The notes below the pieces were generated by a model. The model was given only the letters and a program-made list of their open reading frames with translations. It searched no databases and was not told where the DNA came from. The position numbers and the translations under genes were made by a program. From NCBI RefSeq assembly GCF_001280435.1, contig NZ_LBIP01000016.1, positions 1 to 64,000 of the forward strand: a DNA stretch of 64,000 nucleotides, written 5' to 3'. This document shows positions 18,437 to 28,751 of this stretch, in pieces. Position 1 is the stretch's first letter. Each line of letters begins with the position of its first letter. The stretch is from Mangrovimonas xylaniphaga (GTDB lineage Bacteria > Bacteroidota > Bacteroidia > Flavobacteriales > Flavobacteriaceae).

Positions 18437-20245
18437 ATGAACACTCAAAATAACACACTCTTTTCCAACTTTGCGCCCGTTACCAAAGAGGAATGGTTGG
18501 AAAAGGTGAACATCGACTTAAAAGGAGGCAATTTCGACAAGCAGTTGGTTTGGAGAAATTTAAACGATATTACACTACCTCCTCTTTACACTCCTGAAGA
18601 TGCCATTACTCCCGTGACGAATACAGGAGAAAATGCCGCTTCATTTGTAAACTACAGACATATCAACGTTGATTCCGCATCAGAAGCCAACGCTCAAGCT
18701 TTAAAGGCCATTACGGAAGGCATTACAGGATTGATTTTTGACGTAAAAACTGAAGTTTCCGTAGTCCAACTGCTAAAAGATATTGACCTTAATTCCATTA
18801 GTGTATCCTTCCAACTGGAAGATGGACTCTTGCAATTTGCAGCCAATTTCTTTTCCTATGCCAACAATCATTTAATCGCTCCAGAAAACCTAAAAGGGTT
18901 TATAGATCTGAATCTGATTACCGAATATGTTACCACAGGAAACCTTTCACAATCCAAACTAGATAGTCTCAATCGTTTGGTGGAGTTAAGCAATGCTTAC
19001 CCAAATTATAAAACGTTGAGCATTTCAGGTACCGCATTTTTAGATTCCGGAAGCAATCAGGTACAAGAAGTAGCTTTTACCTTAAATGCATTAGTTTATC
19101 TTATCGAAAGCTGCTTGGAAATTGAAGGCAATCTTGAAGCTTTGTTCAACAATCTTCATGTGCAACTAGGAATAAGTTCGGAGTATTTTGTTGAAATTGG
19201 GAAATTTAGAGCTTTCAATAGCCTGTTGGCAGCCATTGCCAAAACTTATGGTGTGACTGAATACAGCCATAGTTTAACAGCTAAAACTTCCGTTTGGAGC
19301 AAATCCGTCACCGATCCCTACACCAACCTGTTACGTGCCACCACAGAAGCCATGTCGGCGCTGTTGGGCAATGTAGATGGCGTTGTTATCGATCCGTTTG
19401 ACAAGGAGTTTAAGGAAACCTCAGCGTTTTCAAATAGAATTGCCGGCAATATCTCTACGATTTTAAGAGAGGAATCTTACTTCGGAAAAGTGGCCAATCC
19501 TGTGGATGGTTCCTATTACATAGAAGATGTTAGCTCCAAAATAGCCGATAAAGCATTGGCTTTGTTTAAGGAGGTAGAATCTCAAGGTGGTTTTTACGAA
19601 GCTTTTGAAAGCGAATATATCCAACAACAAATAGCTGAAATCCGTCAAAGAAAACTTACCCTTTTAAGTCAGCGTCGTTTGGCTATGGTGGGGGTTAACA
19701 AATATCCTAACCTTATGGAACGTATTCCTTCCAATATCTTATCAGAAGGAAGCTCCAAATCCAGAAAATTGTTGACACCTCGTCGCGCTACGTTGGAAAT
19801 TGAAGCACTTAGAAGAACTACTGAAGAACTTATAGAGACCACTAAAAAACGTCCTATCGTAGAGCTTAGCAGTTTCGGAAATCTCACCATGAGAAAAGCA
19901 AGAGCTGCTTTTTCATATGACTTTTTAGGGGTTTCAGGTTTTGAGGTTTGGCAAGAGAAAAGCTATACTTCAGCTCAAGAAGCCGCCGAAAGCAGTGCCA
20001 CTTCCAACTCAGATGTCGTAGTAATTTGTAGCTCCGACCAAGATTACGAAACGTATGCTCTAGACTTTGTAAGAGCCTTTAGAGCTATCAACAAAGACAA
20101 AATTCTGTTACTGGCCGGAAATCCCGTAGCGCTTATAGATTCCCTAAAAGAGGCAGGATTGGATGATTGCATCCATATCAAATCGGATGTTATTCAAACT
20201 ATTTCGGGGATACAACATAAACTAAATGGCCTAGTTGCACACTAA
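18437..20245 (+). CDS. mutA: Methylmalonyl-CoA mutase small (beta) subunit
   Basis: 602 residues from the ATG at 18437. An in-frame GTG at 18404 is possible but would add a basic, non-homologous tail that touches the previous stop. The sequence shows the mutase TIM-barrel region (FAPVTKEEWLEKVNIDLKG, then RAFNSLLAAIAKTYG, TKTSVWSKSVTDPYTNLLR-like and NPVDGSYYIEDVSSKIAD). The C-terminal cobalamin-binding-like domain lacks the DxHxxG motif (CSSDQDYETYALD instead). This is normal for the non-catalytic subunit of heterodimeric mutases. It pairs with MutB encoded 37 bases downstream. Confidence 0.9.
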   Translation: MNTQNNTLFSNFAPVTKEEWLEKVNIDLKGGNFDKQLVWRNLNDITLPPLYTPEDAITPVTNTGENAASFVNYRHINVDSASEANAQALKAITEGITGLIFDVKTEVSVVQLLKDIDLNSISVSFQLEDGLLQFAANFFSYANNHLIAPENLKGFIDLNLITEYVTTGNLSQSKLDSLNRLVELSNAYPNYKTLSISGTAFLDSGSNQVQEVAFTLNALVYLIESCLEIEGNLEALFNNLHVQLGISSEYFVEIGKFRAFNSLLAAIAKTYGVTEYSHSLTAKTSVWSKSVTDPYTNLLRATTEAMSALLGNVDGVVIDPFDKEFKETSAFSNRIAGNISTILREESYFGKVANPVDGSYYIEDVSSKIADKALALFKEVESQGGFYEAFESEYIQQQIAEIRQRKLTLLSQRRLAMVGVNKYPNLMERIPSNILSEGSSKSRKLLTPRRATLEIEALRRTTEELIETTKKRPIVELSSFGNLTMRKARAAFSYDFLGVSGFEVWQEKSYTSAQEAAESSATSNSDVVVICSSDQDYETYALDFVRAFRAINKDKILLLAGNPVALIDSLKEAGLDDCIHIKSDVIQTISGIQHKLNGLVAH

Positions 20246-20282
20246 CCTGTGAATGACCATTGACTCACAAAAATAATGACTT

Positions 20283-22412
20283 ATGAAACGAGATTTTTCA
20301 ACTCTAAGTTTAGACCATAACACACAGGCACCCAAAGCTGCAGGCAAAAAAACCGTTTGGAATACCCCTGAAGGCATCCCTGTTAAAACTCATTTTACAA
20401 AAAAAGACATAGACCAAGCCGAACATTTAAACTTTGTAGCAGGTTTACCTCCTTTTACCAGAGGGCCTTATAGTGCCATGTATGCCTTACGTCCATGGAC
20501 CATTCGTCAGTATGCAGGTTTCTCCACTGCGGAAGAATCCAATGCCTTTTACAGAAGAAATTTGGCTGCTGGGCAAAAAGGACTTTCGGTAGCTTTTGAT
20601 TTGGCTACACACAGAGGCTACGATTCCGATCACCCAAGGGTAACCGGTGATGTTGGTAAGGCAGGTGTTGCCATCGATTCCATCTTGGATATGGAAATTT
20701 TATTCGACCAGATTCCTTTGGATAAAATGTCGGTTTCCATGACCATGAACGGTGCCGTACTGCCCATTATGGCCTTTTATATTGCAGCTGCCAAAAAACA
20801 AGGCGTGGCTTTAGACCAACTGAGTGGTACCATTCAAAATGACATTCTCAAAGAATTTATGGTGCGTAACACTTACATTTATCCACCGTTACCTTCCATG
20901 AAGATTATCGGGGATATTTTTGAATACACCACCCAACACATGCCTAAGTTCAATTCTATCTCCATTAGCGGGTACCACATGCAGGAAGCAGGTGCCACGG
21001 CAGATATTGAATTGGCCTACACCTTGGCAGATGGTTTGGAATACATTAGAACAGGATTGGCCGCAGGCCTAAAAATCGATGAATTTGCCCCGCGACTTTC
21101 CTTCTTTTGGGCTGTAGGAATGAACCATTTTATGGAAATTGCCAAAATGCGTGCGGCACGTATGCTTTGGGCAAAAATCATTAAACAGTTCAACCCAAAA
21201 AATCCGAAGTCCATGGCATTGCGTACCCATAGCCAAACTTCCGGATGGAGCTTGAGTGAACAGGATCCGTTCAATAACGTGGCCAGAACTTGTATTGAAG
21301 CCATGGCTGCCGGTTTGGGAGGCACACAATCCTTACACACCAATGCTTTGGATGAAGCGATTGCCCTTCCTACGGATTTTTCGGCAAGGATTGCACGTAA
21401 TACCCAAATTTACATTCAGGAGGAAACCCAAATCACCAAAGCGGTAGATCCATGGGCAGGTTCTTACTATGTAGAATACCTAACCCAAGAGATCGCCAAA
21501 AAAGCGTGGAAACTTATTGAAGAGGTTGAAGAATTGGGTGGTATGGCCAAAGCCATTGAAACAGGGGTGCCAAAAATGCGTATTGAAGAAGCCGCTGCTA
21601 GAAAACAAGCCAGATTGGATTCTGGTCAGGATATCTTAGTAGGTGTAAACAAATACCAAACCGAGGAGAAATCGGATATTGAAATCTTGGAAGTGGATAA
21701 TTCCGCAGTGAGAACGTCTCAAATAGAACGTTTGAACAGCCTTAAAGCTAACAGAGACCAAGCTGTGGTAGACGCGAAATTAAAAGCACTTTCCAGCTGC
21801 GCCGAAACAGGCAAGGGTAACCTACTGGAATTAGCCGTGGATGCTGCCGAAAACTTTGCCACTTTAGGAGAAATCTCCGATGCTTTGGAAGCTCACTTTG
21901 GACGCCATAAAGCAGACACCAGACTTATCAGTGGGGTCTACAGAAAAGAGGTGAAAGATGATTATACCTTTGAGGAAGCCCAACAATTGGCAGATAAGTT
22001 TGCTGAAATTGAAGGGCGCAGACCAAGAGTCATGATTGCCAAAATGGGACAAGATGGCCATGATAGAGGCGCTAAGGTAGTCGCTTCCAGTTTTGCCGAT
22101 CTTGGCTTTGATGTAGATATGGGACCGTTGTTCCAAACCCCTGAGGAAGTAGCCAAACAAGCCATAGAAAACGATGTGCACTTTGTGGGAGCCTCTAGTT
22201 TAGCCGCTGGGCATAAAACCTTAATTCCACAGTTAATAAACGAATTGGAACGCTTAGGAAGACCTGATATTTTGGTCTTTGCCGGAGGTGTGATTCCTGA
22301 ACAGGATTACCAATACTTATTAGACCGTAAAGTAGCTGCTGTATTTGGTCCCGGAACCGTGATTGCGAAGTCTGCCATCACGATTATGGACAAATATTTA
22401 GCACTCGATTAA
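20283..22412 (+). CDS. mutB: Methylmalonyl-CoA mutase large (alpha) subunit, B12-dependent
   Basis: A 709-residue adenosylcobalamin enzyme that interconverts succinyl-CoA and (R)-methylmalonyl-CoA. The substrate barrel includes [37 protein letters not shown] and [16 protein letters not shown]. The C-terminal B12 domain carries DGHDRG, with His593 as the cobalt ligand, followed by [11 protein letters not shown] and [12 protein letters not shown]. The length is typical for the catalytic subunit. It is the last gene of the run begun by the epimerase and is followed by a terminator at 22448-22478. Its protective GTPase, MeaB, is encoded 1.9 kb downstream on the other strand. Confidence 0.95.
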   Translation: MKRDFSTLSLDHNTQAPKAAGKKTVWNTPEGIPVKTHFTKKDIDQAEHLNFVAGLPPFTRGPYSAMYALRPWTIRQYAGFSTAEESNAFYRRNLAAGQKGLSVAFDLATHRGYDSDHPRVTGDVGKAGVAIDSILDMEILFDQIPLDKMSVSMTMNGAVLPIMAFYIAAAKKQGVALDQLSGTIQNDILKEFMVRNTYIYPPLPSMKIIGDIFEYTTQHMPKFNSISISGYHMQEAGATADIELAYTLADGLEYIRTGLAAGLKIDEFAPRLSFFWAVGMNHFMEIAKMRAARMLWAKIIKQFNPKNPKSMALRTHSQTSGWSLSEQDPFNNVARTCIEAMAAGLGGTQSLHTNALDEAIALPTDFSARIARNTQIYIQEETQITKAVDPWAGSYYVEYLTQEIAKKAWKLIEEVEELGGMAKAIETGVPKMRIEEAAARKQARLDSGQDILVGVNKYQTEEKSDIEILEVDNSAVRTSQIERLNSLKANRDQAVVDAKLKALSSCAETGKGNLLELAVDAAENFATLGEISDALEAHFGRHKADTRLISGVYRKEVKDDYTFEEAQQLADKFAEIEGRRPRVMIAKMGQDGHDRGAKVVASSFADLGFDVDMGPLFQTPEEVAKQAIENDVHFVGASSLAAGHKTLIPQLINELERLGRPDILVFAGGVIPEQDYQYLLDRKVAAVFGPGTVIAKSAITIMDKYLALD

Positions 22413-22447
22413 TAGCCCATTTTATTGTTAGATTTGTTCTTTAGAAG

Positions 22448-22478
22448 GCTCCAAGGTTTTACATCTTGGAGCTTTTTA
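22448..22478 (+). terminator. Rho-independent terminator after mutB
   Basis: Arms GCTCCAAG (22448-22455) and CTTGGAGC (22465-22472) enclose a 9-base loop and are followed by a T-rich tail. It closes the epimerase-to-mutase gene run. Confidence 0.75.
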
Positions 22479-22520
22479 TTTAAGCCTACTAAAGATTTAT
22501 GAAGTAATATGCTCTTTGCT

Positions 22521-24110
22521 CTAGAAAAGTAACCCCAGGATTTGGGTACAGATAATCAGTAGTACCATGGCAATTGGATATACCGTAGCATAGGCCACCG
22601 AAGGAGCATCAGTAGAAGTCATACTATCAACAGCCGCCAAACCAGGTGTACTAGTCATAGAACCGGTAAGGGTTCCCAATAACGTAAGTGTGTTTATTTT
22701 GAAGAAGAGCTTAACTATTACAGCTGCCAAAAACATAGGCAAAAAGGTAATAACGCCACCAATAAGAAACAGTTTAATACCATACTGTGAATAAGTGTCC
22801 ACCAGGGTCGCTCCTGCCTTGGTTCCCACCACGGCCAAGAATAACATCAGTCCAAATTGACGCAGCAACTGGTTGGAATTACCACTCATCACCCATAAAA
22901 TCGGGCCAGTTTTCCCCAATCGCCCGAGAATCATGGCGACAATCAACACCCCTCCAGTTAAGCCCAAATTAAAGCTAAAACTATCTCCGAAGGAAATGGA
23001 AACTTCGCCTACCAAAATCCCAATCACAATCCCTAAGGCCAAGGGGAAGAAATTTGTATCTGACAATTTGCTTTTGTTATCCCCAATCAATTCAGAAATT
23101 TGGGGCACACTTTCCTTTTCACTTGAAATCATCAATTTATCCCCTATTTGCAATCTGAGTGTTGAATTTGGGGATAAATCGATACCACTTCTTCTAATAC
23201 GTGTGATGGTTGCGTTAAAATTATCTCTCAGATTGAGCTCTCCCAAGGATTTGTTTACCAATTCAGTCTTGGTCATTAAATAGGATTGCACCACATATTC
23301 CCTACCCAGTTCAATTTCAACATTGGCCGGTGGACCAATAAGCAGTTCTACACGTCTTAGTGCTTCCTCGCTTCCCACTACTCTAATATAATCACCTTTG
23401 TGCAACACCGTATCTTTTTGTGGAATAAATGCATGTCCATCATGCTGTACCCTAGAAATCACCCCTTTGGTCATAGAACGCACTCGTAGCTCTGCAATGG
23501 TTTTCCCTATCGCGCCTTCATTCTCTACCATAAAAGTACTTCTTAGAATGGCCTCATAATGGCCATGTACTTTTTCTTCATAATCCTCCTCTTCCTTTTT
23601 CAAACTTATTTTAAACACCTTAGGATACAGTTTTACAAATAAAATCACCCCTATCACTCCAAAAGGATAAGCTATACCATAACCTATGGAGGCCAATGGC
23701 GACTTTGTGACGTCTATAGCTGTTGCTAGCCCAGGTGTACTGGTTAGAGCACCAGACATCAACCCTATGGCAATGGGCTTTTCTATATGTAACAAAACCA
23801 TAGCAAGGTAGGTAATCAATGCTGCGGAAATGATCACCAAAGCCGACAGTATCACAAGGTTTTTACCCTGTTCCTTAAAAGAATCGAAAAAACCGGGCCC
23901 CGCTTGTAGCCCAATGGTGTAAATAAACAATATCAAGCCAATTTTCTGAAGAATATCCGGCAAGGATACACCAAAATGCCCGAACAAAAGGGCCACAAAA
24001 ATTATTGCTGAAATATCTAAAGAGATCCCCTTTATTTTAATGTTTCCGATGACAAATCCTAAACAGATGATTAAAAAAAAGGCGAGATACGAAGTGTGCA
24101 AAAAATCCAT
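22521..24110 (-). CDS. AAE-family (AspT/YidE-like) membrane transporter with two RCK_C domains
   Basis: A 529-residue transporter. Two membrane halves (about 1-165 and 360-529), each with the repeated signature (S/T)G(A/S)(L/M)TSTPGLA..., flank a cytosolic insert of about 190 residues. The insert holds two TrkA-C/RCK_C folds (AIGKTIAELRVRSMTKG and LVNKSLGELNLRDNFNATI). This layout defines the aspartate:alanine exchanger family. One characterised member, SucE1 of Corynebacterium, exports succinate. Here the gene lies between mutB and meaB, so a dicarboxylate or succinate exporter is a reasonable guess, but the substrate is not readable from sequence. It converges with the mutase run, sharing the short terminator region. 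Confidence 0.8.
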   Translation of the reverse strand: MDFLHTSYLAFFLIICLGFVIGNIKIKGISLDISAIIFVALLFGHFGVSLPDILQKIGLILFIYTIGLQAGPGFFDSFKEQGKNLVILSALVIISAALITYLAMVLLHIEKPIAIGLMSGALTSTPGLATAIDVTKSPLASIGYGIAYPFGVIGVILFVKLYPKVFKISLKKEEEDYEEKVHGHYEAILRSTFMVENEGAIGKTIAELRVRSMTKGVISRVQHDGHAFIPQKDTVLHKGDYIRVVGSEEALRRVELLIGPPANVEIELGREYVVQSYLMTKTELVNKSLGELNLRDNFNATITRIRRSGIDLSPNSTLRLQIGDKLMISSEKESVPQISELIGDNKSKLSDTNFFPLALGIVIGILVGEVSISFGDSFSFNLGLTGGVLIVAMILGRLGKTGPILWVMSGNSNQLLRQFGLMLFLAVVGTKAGATLVDTYSQYGIKLFLIGGVITFLPMFLAAVIVKLFFKINTLTLLGTLTGSMTSTPGLAAVDSMTSTDAPSVAYATVYPIAMVLLIICTQILGLLF

Positions 24111-24266
24111 TGGTGTTAGTTAAATTCCACAATAAAAGTAAGGTATTTCAAAAAAGGCAATTTCCCAATCCTATCTACTTTGACACGAATGGGCAAGTAA
24201 ATTTACTGAAAGTCTACATCCCAATAAAGCGTTTCTTTAATTTAAAATTCCGTTTTTTCAAACAAT

Positions 24267-25286
24267 TTAGTTCGTCTCGAAACTCAACACCTCCTTAAAC
24301 TTGGCAATCATATCTTCGGCTGCCTTTACAGGAGAAATTTGAGAGGCCATGATTTGGGCTTCCAATCTTGGCAATTGTTTTGCAATGGTTTCAGAACCAT
24401 AGAACAGTTGTTTTAGCTCTTCATTAATGGTATCGTACATCCACTGTATTCTTTGCTGATTTCTATTTTCAACAAAATAGCCATTGCCAACAACCAGTTC
24501 CTTATAACTCAAGATATTTTCCCAAATGGTTGCAATGCCCGTATTGTGCAAAGCGGAAGCCTTCGTAACTGTTGGAGTCCACCCCGATTCTGAAGGCGGA
24601 AACAAGTGCAATGCATTTTGATATTGCAACCTTGCCCTATCGCTCTGTTTGACATTGTCCCCATCAGCTTTGTTAATGACTACCATATCGGCCATTTCCA
24701 TGATGCCCTTTTTAATCCCCTGCAATTCATCTCCGGCACCGGCCAACATGAGCAACAAAAAGAAATCGGTCATACCATGAACAGCCGTTTCCGATTGGCC
24801 CACCCCTACCGTTTCAATTAAAATAATATCGTAACCAGCAGCTTCACAAAGCAACATACTTTCGGCTGTTTTATTGGCAACCCCTCCAAGGGTTTCCCCT
24901 GAGGCTGAAGGGCGGATGTAAGCGGCTTCCATCCCACTAAGCTCTTCCATACGGGTTTTATCCCCAAGAATACTCCCTTTGGAACGCTGGCTACTAGGAT
25001 CGATAGACAGAATAGCCGCTTTATGACCTTGGGAAATGAGGTATTTCCCAAACGCTTCAATAAAGGTACTTTTCCCCACACCAGGAACGCCTGTCACCCC
25101 AATACGCATGGAGTTACCAGAAGCAGGCAATATATTTTGGATAATTTCCTTTGCCAGAGCTTTATCACTTTCCAGATTACTTTCAATAACCGTAATGGCA
25201 CGAGATAACACCATACGGTCTCCTTTCAGTACCCCGTCAATGTAGGCTTGGGCAGACAGTCTATTTTTTGGTTTGTAGTGTTTCAT
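24267..25286 (-). CDS. meaB: Methylmalonyl-CoA mutase-associated GTPase MeaB (ArgK family)
   Basis: A 339-residue G3E-type P-loop GTPase that gates cofactor loading and protects the mutase from inactivation. The Walker A motif GVPGVGKST spans residues 66-74. Further motifs are ILSIDPSSQRSKGSILGDKTRM, ETVGVGQSE (switch region) and the base-specificity NKAD. The length is typical. It is divergent from the ABC transporter gene and about 150 bases upstream of the AAE transporter on the same strand. On the minus strand a -7-like TATTTTTG lies at 25310-25303, close to the ATG. Confidence 0.93.
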   Translation of the reverse strand: MKHYKPKNRLSAQAYIDGVLKGDRMVLSRAITVIESNLESDKALAKEIIQNILPASGNSMRIGVTGVPGVGKSTFIEAFGKYLISQGHKAAILSIDPSSQRSKGSILGDKTRMEELSGMEAAYIRPSASGETLGGVANKTAESMLLCEAAGYDIILIETVGVGQSETAVHGMTDFFLLLMLAGAGDELQGIKKGIMEMADMVVINKADGDNVKQSDRARLQYQNALHLFPPSESGWTPTVTKASALHNTGIATIWENILSYKELVVGNGYFVENRNQQRIQWMYDTINEELKQLFYGSETIAKQLPRLEAQIMASQISPVKAAEDMIAKFKEVLSFETN

Positions 25287-25528
25287 AGTAATAATGTTAC
25301 AACAAAAATAAGAAGTGAAGTTTATTTATAATATGACATCCATCCATAATTAAGCACATTGTGCTATTAATTCGGTTTGAATTTTATAACAGTATGACCT
25401 TAACTATCCCTTAGAATGAACTTAGGACACCCTTTTAAATTTTTAACGAACATTCTATCCCAAAATGCTGAACTAAAATGAGCTTAGCTTACAGTATTTA
25501 AAATGGTTAAAATCAATACTATAAAGAA

Positions 25529-25555
25529 TTGACACACTATTATTTAGTATCTTTC
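25529..25555 (+). promoter_or_regulatory. Candidate promoter TTG-N16-TATCTTTC for the ABC exporter gene
   Basis: TTG at 25529-25531 and TATCTTTC at 25548-25555 approach the Bacteroidota consensus, with a short spacer and one mismatch in the -7 element. The rest of the 302-base divergent gap from 25287 is AT-rich with no other clear signal. Confidence 0.4.
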
Positions 25556-25588
25556 AATAAACTTATACCAAGACCATCCACTTTATAA

Positions 25589-27412
25589 ATGCCGCAATCA
25601 CAAACACACATAGAAAAGCCCGAACGCACCATGAGCATCTCTGAGCTTTTTAGGGAAATTTGGGCCTTTGTAAAACCGTATCGCGTCTTGGTATTGGCTA
25701 CTTTGGTCCTTACGCTGATTGGATCGGTGATGGCACAGGTAAATGCCTATATTTTACGCTATACCGTAGATGAGGTTACCGTTTTGGTGGAGCAGCATGA
25801 ACCTTTAAAAAAGGGTATGCATTTGTTATTTGTAATCAGTGCCATTTTATTGGGGAAAGAATTGATTTATGCTGCTGTGCAGTACGGACAGAAATTCTTT
25901 GGGGAAAAACTCCGTATTTATATTTCGCGTGATTTCTCTCAAACGGTGGTAGAACGCATCCTTTCCTATCACATGGCCTTTTACACTTCCTCCGAAAATG
26001 AGAGCGGGAAACTGCAGGCCAGAATAGATTTGGGGATTAGCAGCCTCACCCGCTTGGTTAGAAATTTCTTTATCGATATCCTCCCTCTGTTTGCGAATGC
26101 CCTCATTGCCCTCATTGCCATGTTTACAGCCAACTTTTGGATTGGCATGGTGAGTTTAGCCATCATTCCCATTTACTATTGGGTAAGCGTAGTTCAGGCC
26201 CATAAACTGAGTGGTTTTAGGCGCCGTATGCGGCATTATCGAGAGACCAAAAGCAATGTGATTATTAGTATCATTGAATCCATTTCAGTGATAAAATCCT
26301 TTACTAGGGAAGATTTGGAGGCAGACAAGCATGAAAAGATCCAATACGAGATTACAGAAAACCAAATGAGAACCCATCAAATTGGGTTTCTGTTTGACAG
26401 TTTAAAAACCTTTTTGGAACAATTTGGAGTGGTGCTCATTATTATTCTAACGGCCTACTTTGTGCTTAACGGCACTATGAGCATTGGGATGATCATGTTT
26501 CATATTATGTTGTTCAACAATGTCTCCGCCCCCATACGCAGACTGCATATGATTTATGACGAAGTGAACGATGCCTTGATTTATTCCGAAGCCTTTTTTA
26601 ATATTCTTGATGCTGATGAGGAACAGGAAACCTCTGGCAACTATATACCCGACACCATTGTTGGCAACATCCAACTAAGTCACGTCAATTTTGAATATCC
26701 GAACGGTACCAAGGCCCTCCACGATGTATCCATGGACATTCCTGCCTATAAAATTACCGCTTTGGTTGGTTTGAGCGGTGCTGGAAAAAGTACAGTGGTA
26801 AACCTTTTGGACAAGTTTTACCAACCTACCCAAGGCAATATCTCTTTAGATGGCGTTGATTTGCAGGAGTACAATACCGATTGGCTACGAAAACACATTG
26901 GTTTGGTGCTACAGAAAAACCATATTTTTAATGGTTCCATAAGTGAAAACATTCTTTATGGCGATAATGAAGCCACACAGGAAGACGTGGAATTGGCGGC
27001 CAAAAAGGCCTACATCCATAACGACATTATGGCTTTACCCAATGGCTATGCCTCCAAAGCCAAGTTACTATCTGGAGGGCAGCAACAACGTATTTCCATA
27101 GCCAGATTGTTTTTAAAAAACCCGCCGATTATCTTTTTAGACGAACCAACGGCCAGTTTGGACGCCGTGGCCACAGAACAAATCAAAAAGAGTCTCGATG
27201 CTATTAAACAAGGACGTACCGTGATTATTATTTCGCACAGTATTTCACAGATTATCGATGCCGAAAACGTGATTGTTTTAGACCATGGTCGGGTTATTGA
27301 ACAAGGCACACACGATGAGCTTTACAAAAACCAATCTACCTATTACGAGATTTTTCAGGCTGCTGCCAACAGCTTAAATCTGGAGAAAATTTCGGATACT
27401 TTGAATGAGTAG
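25589..27412 (+). CDS. ABC exporter, fused permease and ATPase (half transporter)
   Basis: A 607-residue type I ABC exporter half-molecule that would work as a dimer. Residues about 35-320 form six membrane helices (VLVLATLVLTLIGSVMAQVNAY through MSIGMIMFHIMLFNN). The nucleotide-binding domain has Walker A GLSGAGKST, the Q-loop VLQKNHIFNGS, the signature LLSGGQQQRIS, Walker B IIFLDEPTASLD and the switch His in IIISHS. The exported substrate is unknown. Its last 14 codons recur, decayed, downstream at 28934-28975 and again at 32654-32693. This suggests past duplication of this gene or of its 3' end. The start at 25589 gives a short hydrophilic N-terminus; an internal Met at codon 14 is an alternative. 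Confidence 0.9.
   Translation: MPQSQTHIEKPERTMSISELFREIWAFVKPYRVLVLATLVLTLIGSVMAQVNAYILRYTVDEVTVLVEQHEPLKKGMHLLFVISAILLGKELIYAAVQYGQKFFGEKLRIYISRDFSQTVVERILSYHMAFYTSSENESGKLQARIDLGISSLTRLVRNFFIDILPLFANALIALIAMFTANFWIGMVSLAIIPIYYWVSVVQAHKLSGFRRRMRHYRETKSNVIISIIESISVIKSFTREDLEADKHEKIQYEITENQMRTHQIGFLFDSLKTFLEQFGVVLIIILTAYFVLNGTMSIGMIMFHIMLFNNVSAPIRRLHMIYDEVNDALIYSEAFFNILDADEEQETSGNYIPDTIVGNIQLSHVNFEYPNGTKALHDVSMDIPAYKITALVGLSGAGKSTVVNLLDKFYQPTQGNISLDGVDLQEYNTDWLRKHIGLVLQKNHIFNGSISENILYGDNEATQEDVELAAKKAYIHNDIMALPNGYASKAKLLSGGQQQRISIARLFLKNPPIIFLDEPTASLDAVATEQIKKSLDAIKQGRTVIIISHSISQIIDAENVIVLDHGRVIEQGTHDELYKNQSTYYEIFQAAANSLNLEKISDTLNE
27371..27412 (+). repeat. Copy 1 of the triplicated ABC-gene tail (intact, coding)
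   Basis: The final 42 bases of the ABC exporter gene, encoding SLNLEKISDTLNE and a TAG stop. It matches copy 2 at 40 of 42 bases and copy 3 at 35 of 39 bases with one inserted base. Confidence 0.8.
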
Positions 27413-27467
27413 ACTCCATAATTTTGAGGATTATCTTCTCTTTTCCTGATCTAAAAGATTATCCAAA

Positions 27468-28751
27468 CTACAATTGTGAAAACACCACTTTTCCGTCTTT
27501 TATTACGTACACTGTTTCCTTAAGAGCTTCGATATTCTCCAAAGGATTACCATCAACAATAAGGATGTCAGCCTGCTTACCTGTTTCAAGACTCCCAATT
27601 TTCTCAACGAGCCCTAAGGCTTCGGCTGAACTAATTGTTGCTGCCTTAATAACTTCTACTTCCGAAAACCCTCCACCAACTAAATGTTCTATTTCAGTAT
27701 ATGTCATAGCTCCTGGTCCCAAATTAGGGCTAACTTTAGTAAGTGGGTAAAACCAATCAGTACCTACAAGCATTTTCGCCCCCATGTCATTCATCTGTCT
27801 AAAACGGGATATAGCCTCCTCTCTTTTTCTTACACCTTCTGTTTTAAACGCCTCTTTACTAGGTGAACTAAAGAAGATATAACCAGTAATAGTTGTTGTA
27901 TATGGAACATGATGTCGAGCTAAAAGCGTTCCTATTTCTCTAGCAGTGTCTGCTGAAATTGGCATCTTTGGAGGATGTACCAAACCATCAAGTCCATTAT
28001 TTATTGCCCTTTCTACAAATGACACCTCTGCAATATGAGCCTCCGCATGAATACGCTCCTTATGAGCTTGTTGAATGACAGCCTCTTCTATGTCATTAGG
28101 AAGTGAGACCGGATAAATAAGGCTATCGGAAACAAACTTTATGAAATCAACCCTTTCTTCAGCCAATTGCTTTACCACTGATTTGGCCTCTTCTGGACTA
28201 CTTAGCTCACGGGTTACTAATTTTCGGCATAATGGATTGTCTTTACAGACTGTAGTGGCTGGATGTCCTCCATTATATGTTAGTACTGGTCCACTGGTAA
28301 TTATACGTGGCCCCTCCAATTTTCCTTGATTAATTTGATCTCTTACCTCACCAATATAAGGCCAAGAATCCCCAGTCGACCTAACCGTGGTAATGCCATG
28401 CCTAAGGAATTCTTTCAAAACATGTGGTAGGCTGTCCGAAATGAACACATTAAAAGAATCTATATCTTCAACCATTGGTATTGCCAAATGTACATGCGCA
28501 TCTATTAAACCCGGCATTATTGTTTTTCCTGAAGCATCTATACGATTTGCTGACGAGGATATAATTGGTTCCTTAGTCACAGAAAGAATCCGATCGCCAG
28601 ACACAACTACCGTACCTTTCTCTAGCACTGTACCGTTTCCAATAATTACACGAGCATTTTCTAAAATAAGTGTTGGCTCCTGCGCCGCAACACTAAGTGA
28701 CAAACAAAAATTAATAACAAAATAAAAACGAATAAAGTGAAGTGAACTCAT
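27468..28751 (-). CDS. Secreted amidohydrolase-family metal-dependent hydrolase
   Basis: A 427-residue protein with a signal peptide (ending SLSVAAQ) and an amidohydrolase barrel. The metal-binding HxH is in PGLIDAHVHLAIP. Later ligands are likely His in HAEAHI and in LDGLVHPP, and the Asp in LVGTDWFYP. The C-terminal beta subdomain is typical (GSLETGKQADILIVDGNPLENI). Relatives include imidazolonepropionase-like enzymes and prolidase-type peptidases; the substrate is not clear. The gene is in reverse orientation between copy 1 and copy 2 of the ABC-gene tail, as if it had been inserted there. There is no transposase or integrase next to it. Confidence 0.85.
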   Translation of the reverse strand: MSSLHFIRFYFVINFCLSLSVAAQEPTLILENARVIIGNGTVLEKGTVVVSGDRILSVTKEPIISSSANRIDASGKTIMPGLIDAHVHLAIPMVEDIDSFNVFISDSLPHVLKEFLRHGITTVRSTGDSWPYIGEVRDQINQGKLEGPRIITSGPVLTYNGGHPATTVCKDNPLCRKLVTRELSSPEEAKSVVKQLAEERVDFIKFVSDSLIYPVSLPNDIEEAVIQQAHKERIHAEAHIAEVSFVERAINNGLDGLVHPPKMPISADTAREIGTLLARHHVPYTTTITGYIFFSSPSKEAFKTEGVRKREEAISRFRQMNDMGAKMLVGTDWFYPLTKVSPNLGPGAMTYTEIEHLVGGGFSEVEVIKAATISSAEALGLVEKIGSLETGKQADILIVDGNPLENIEALKETVYVIKDGKVVFSQL

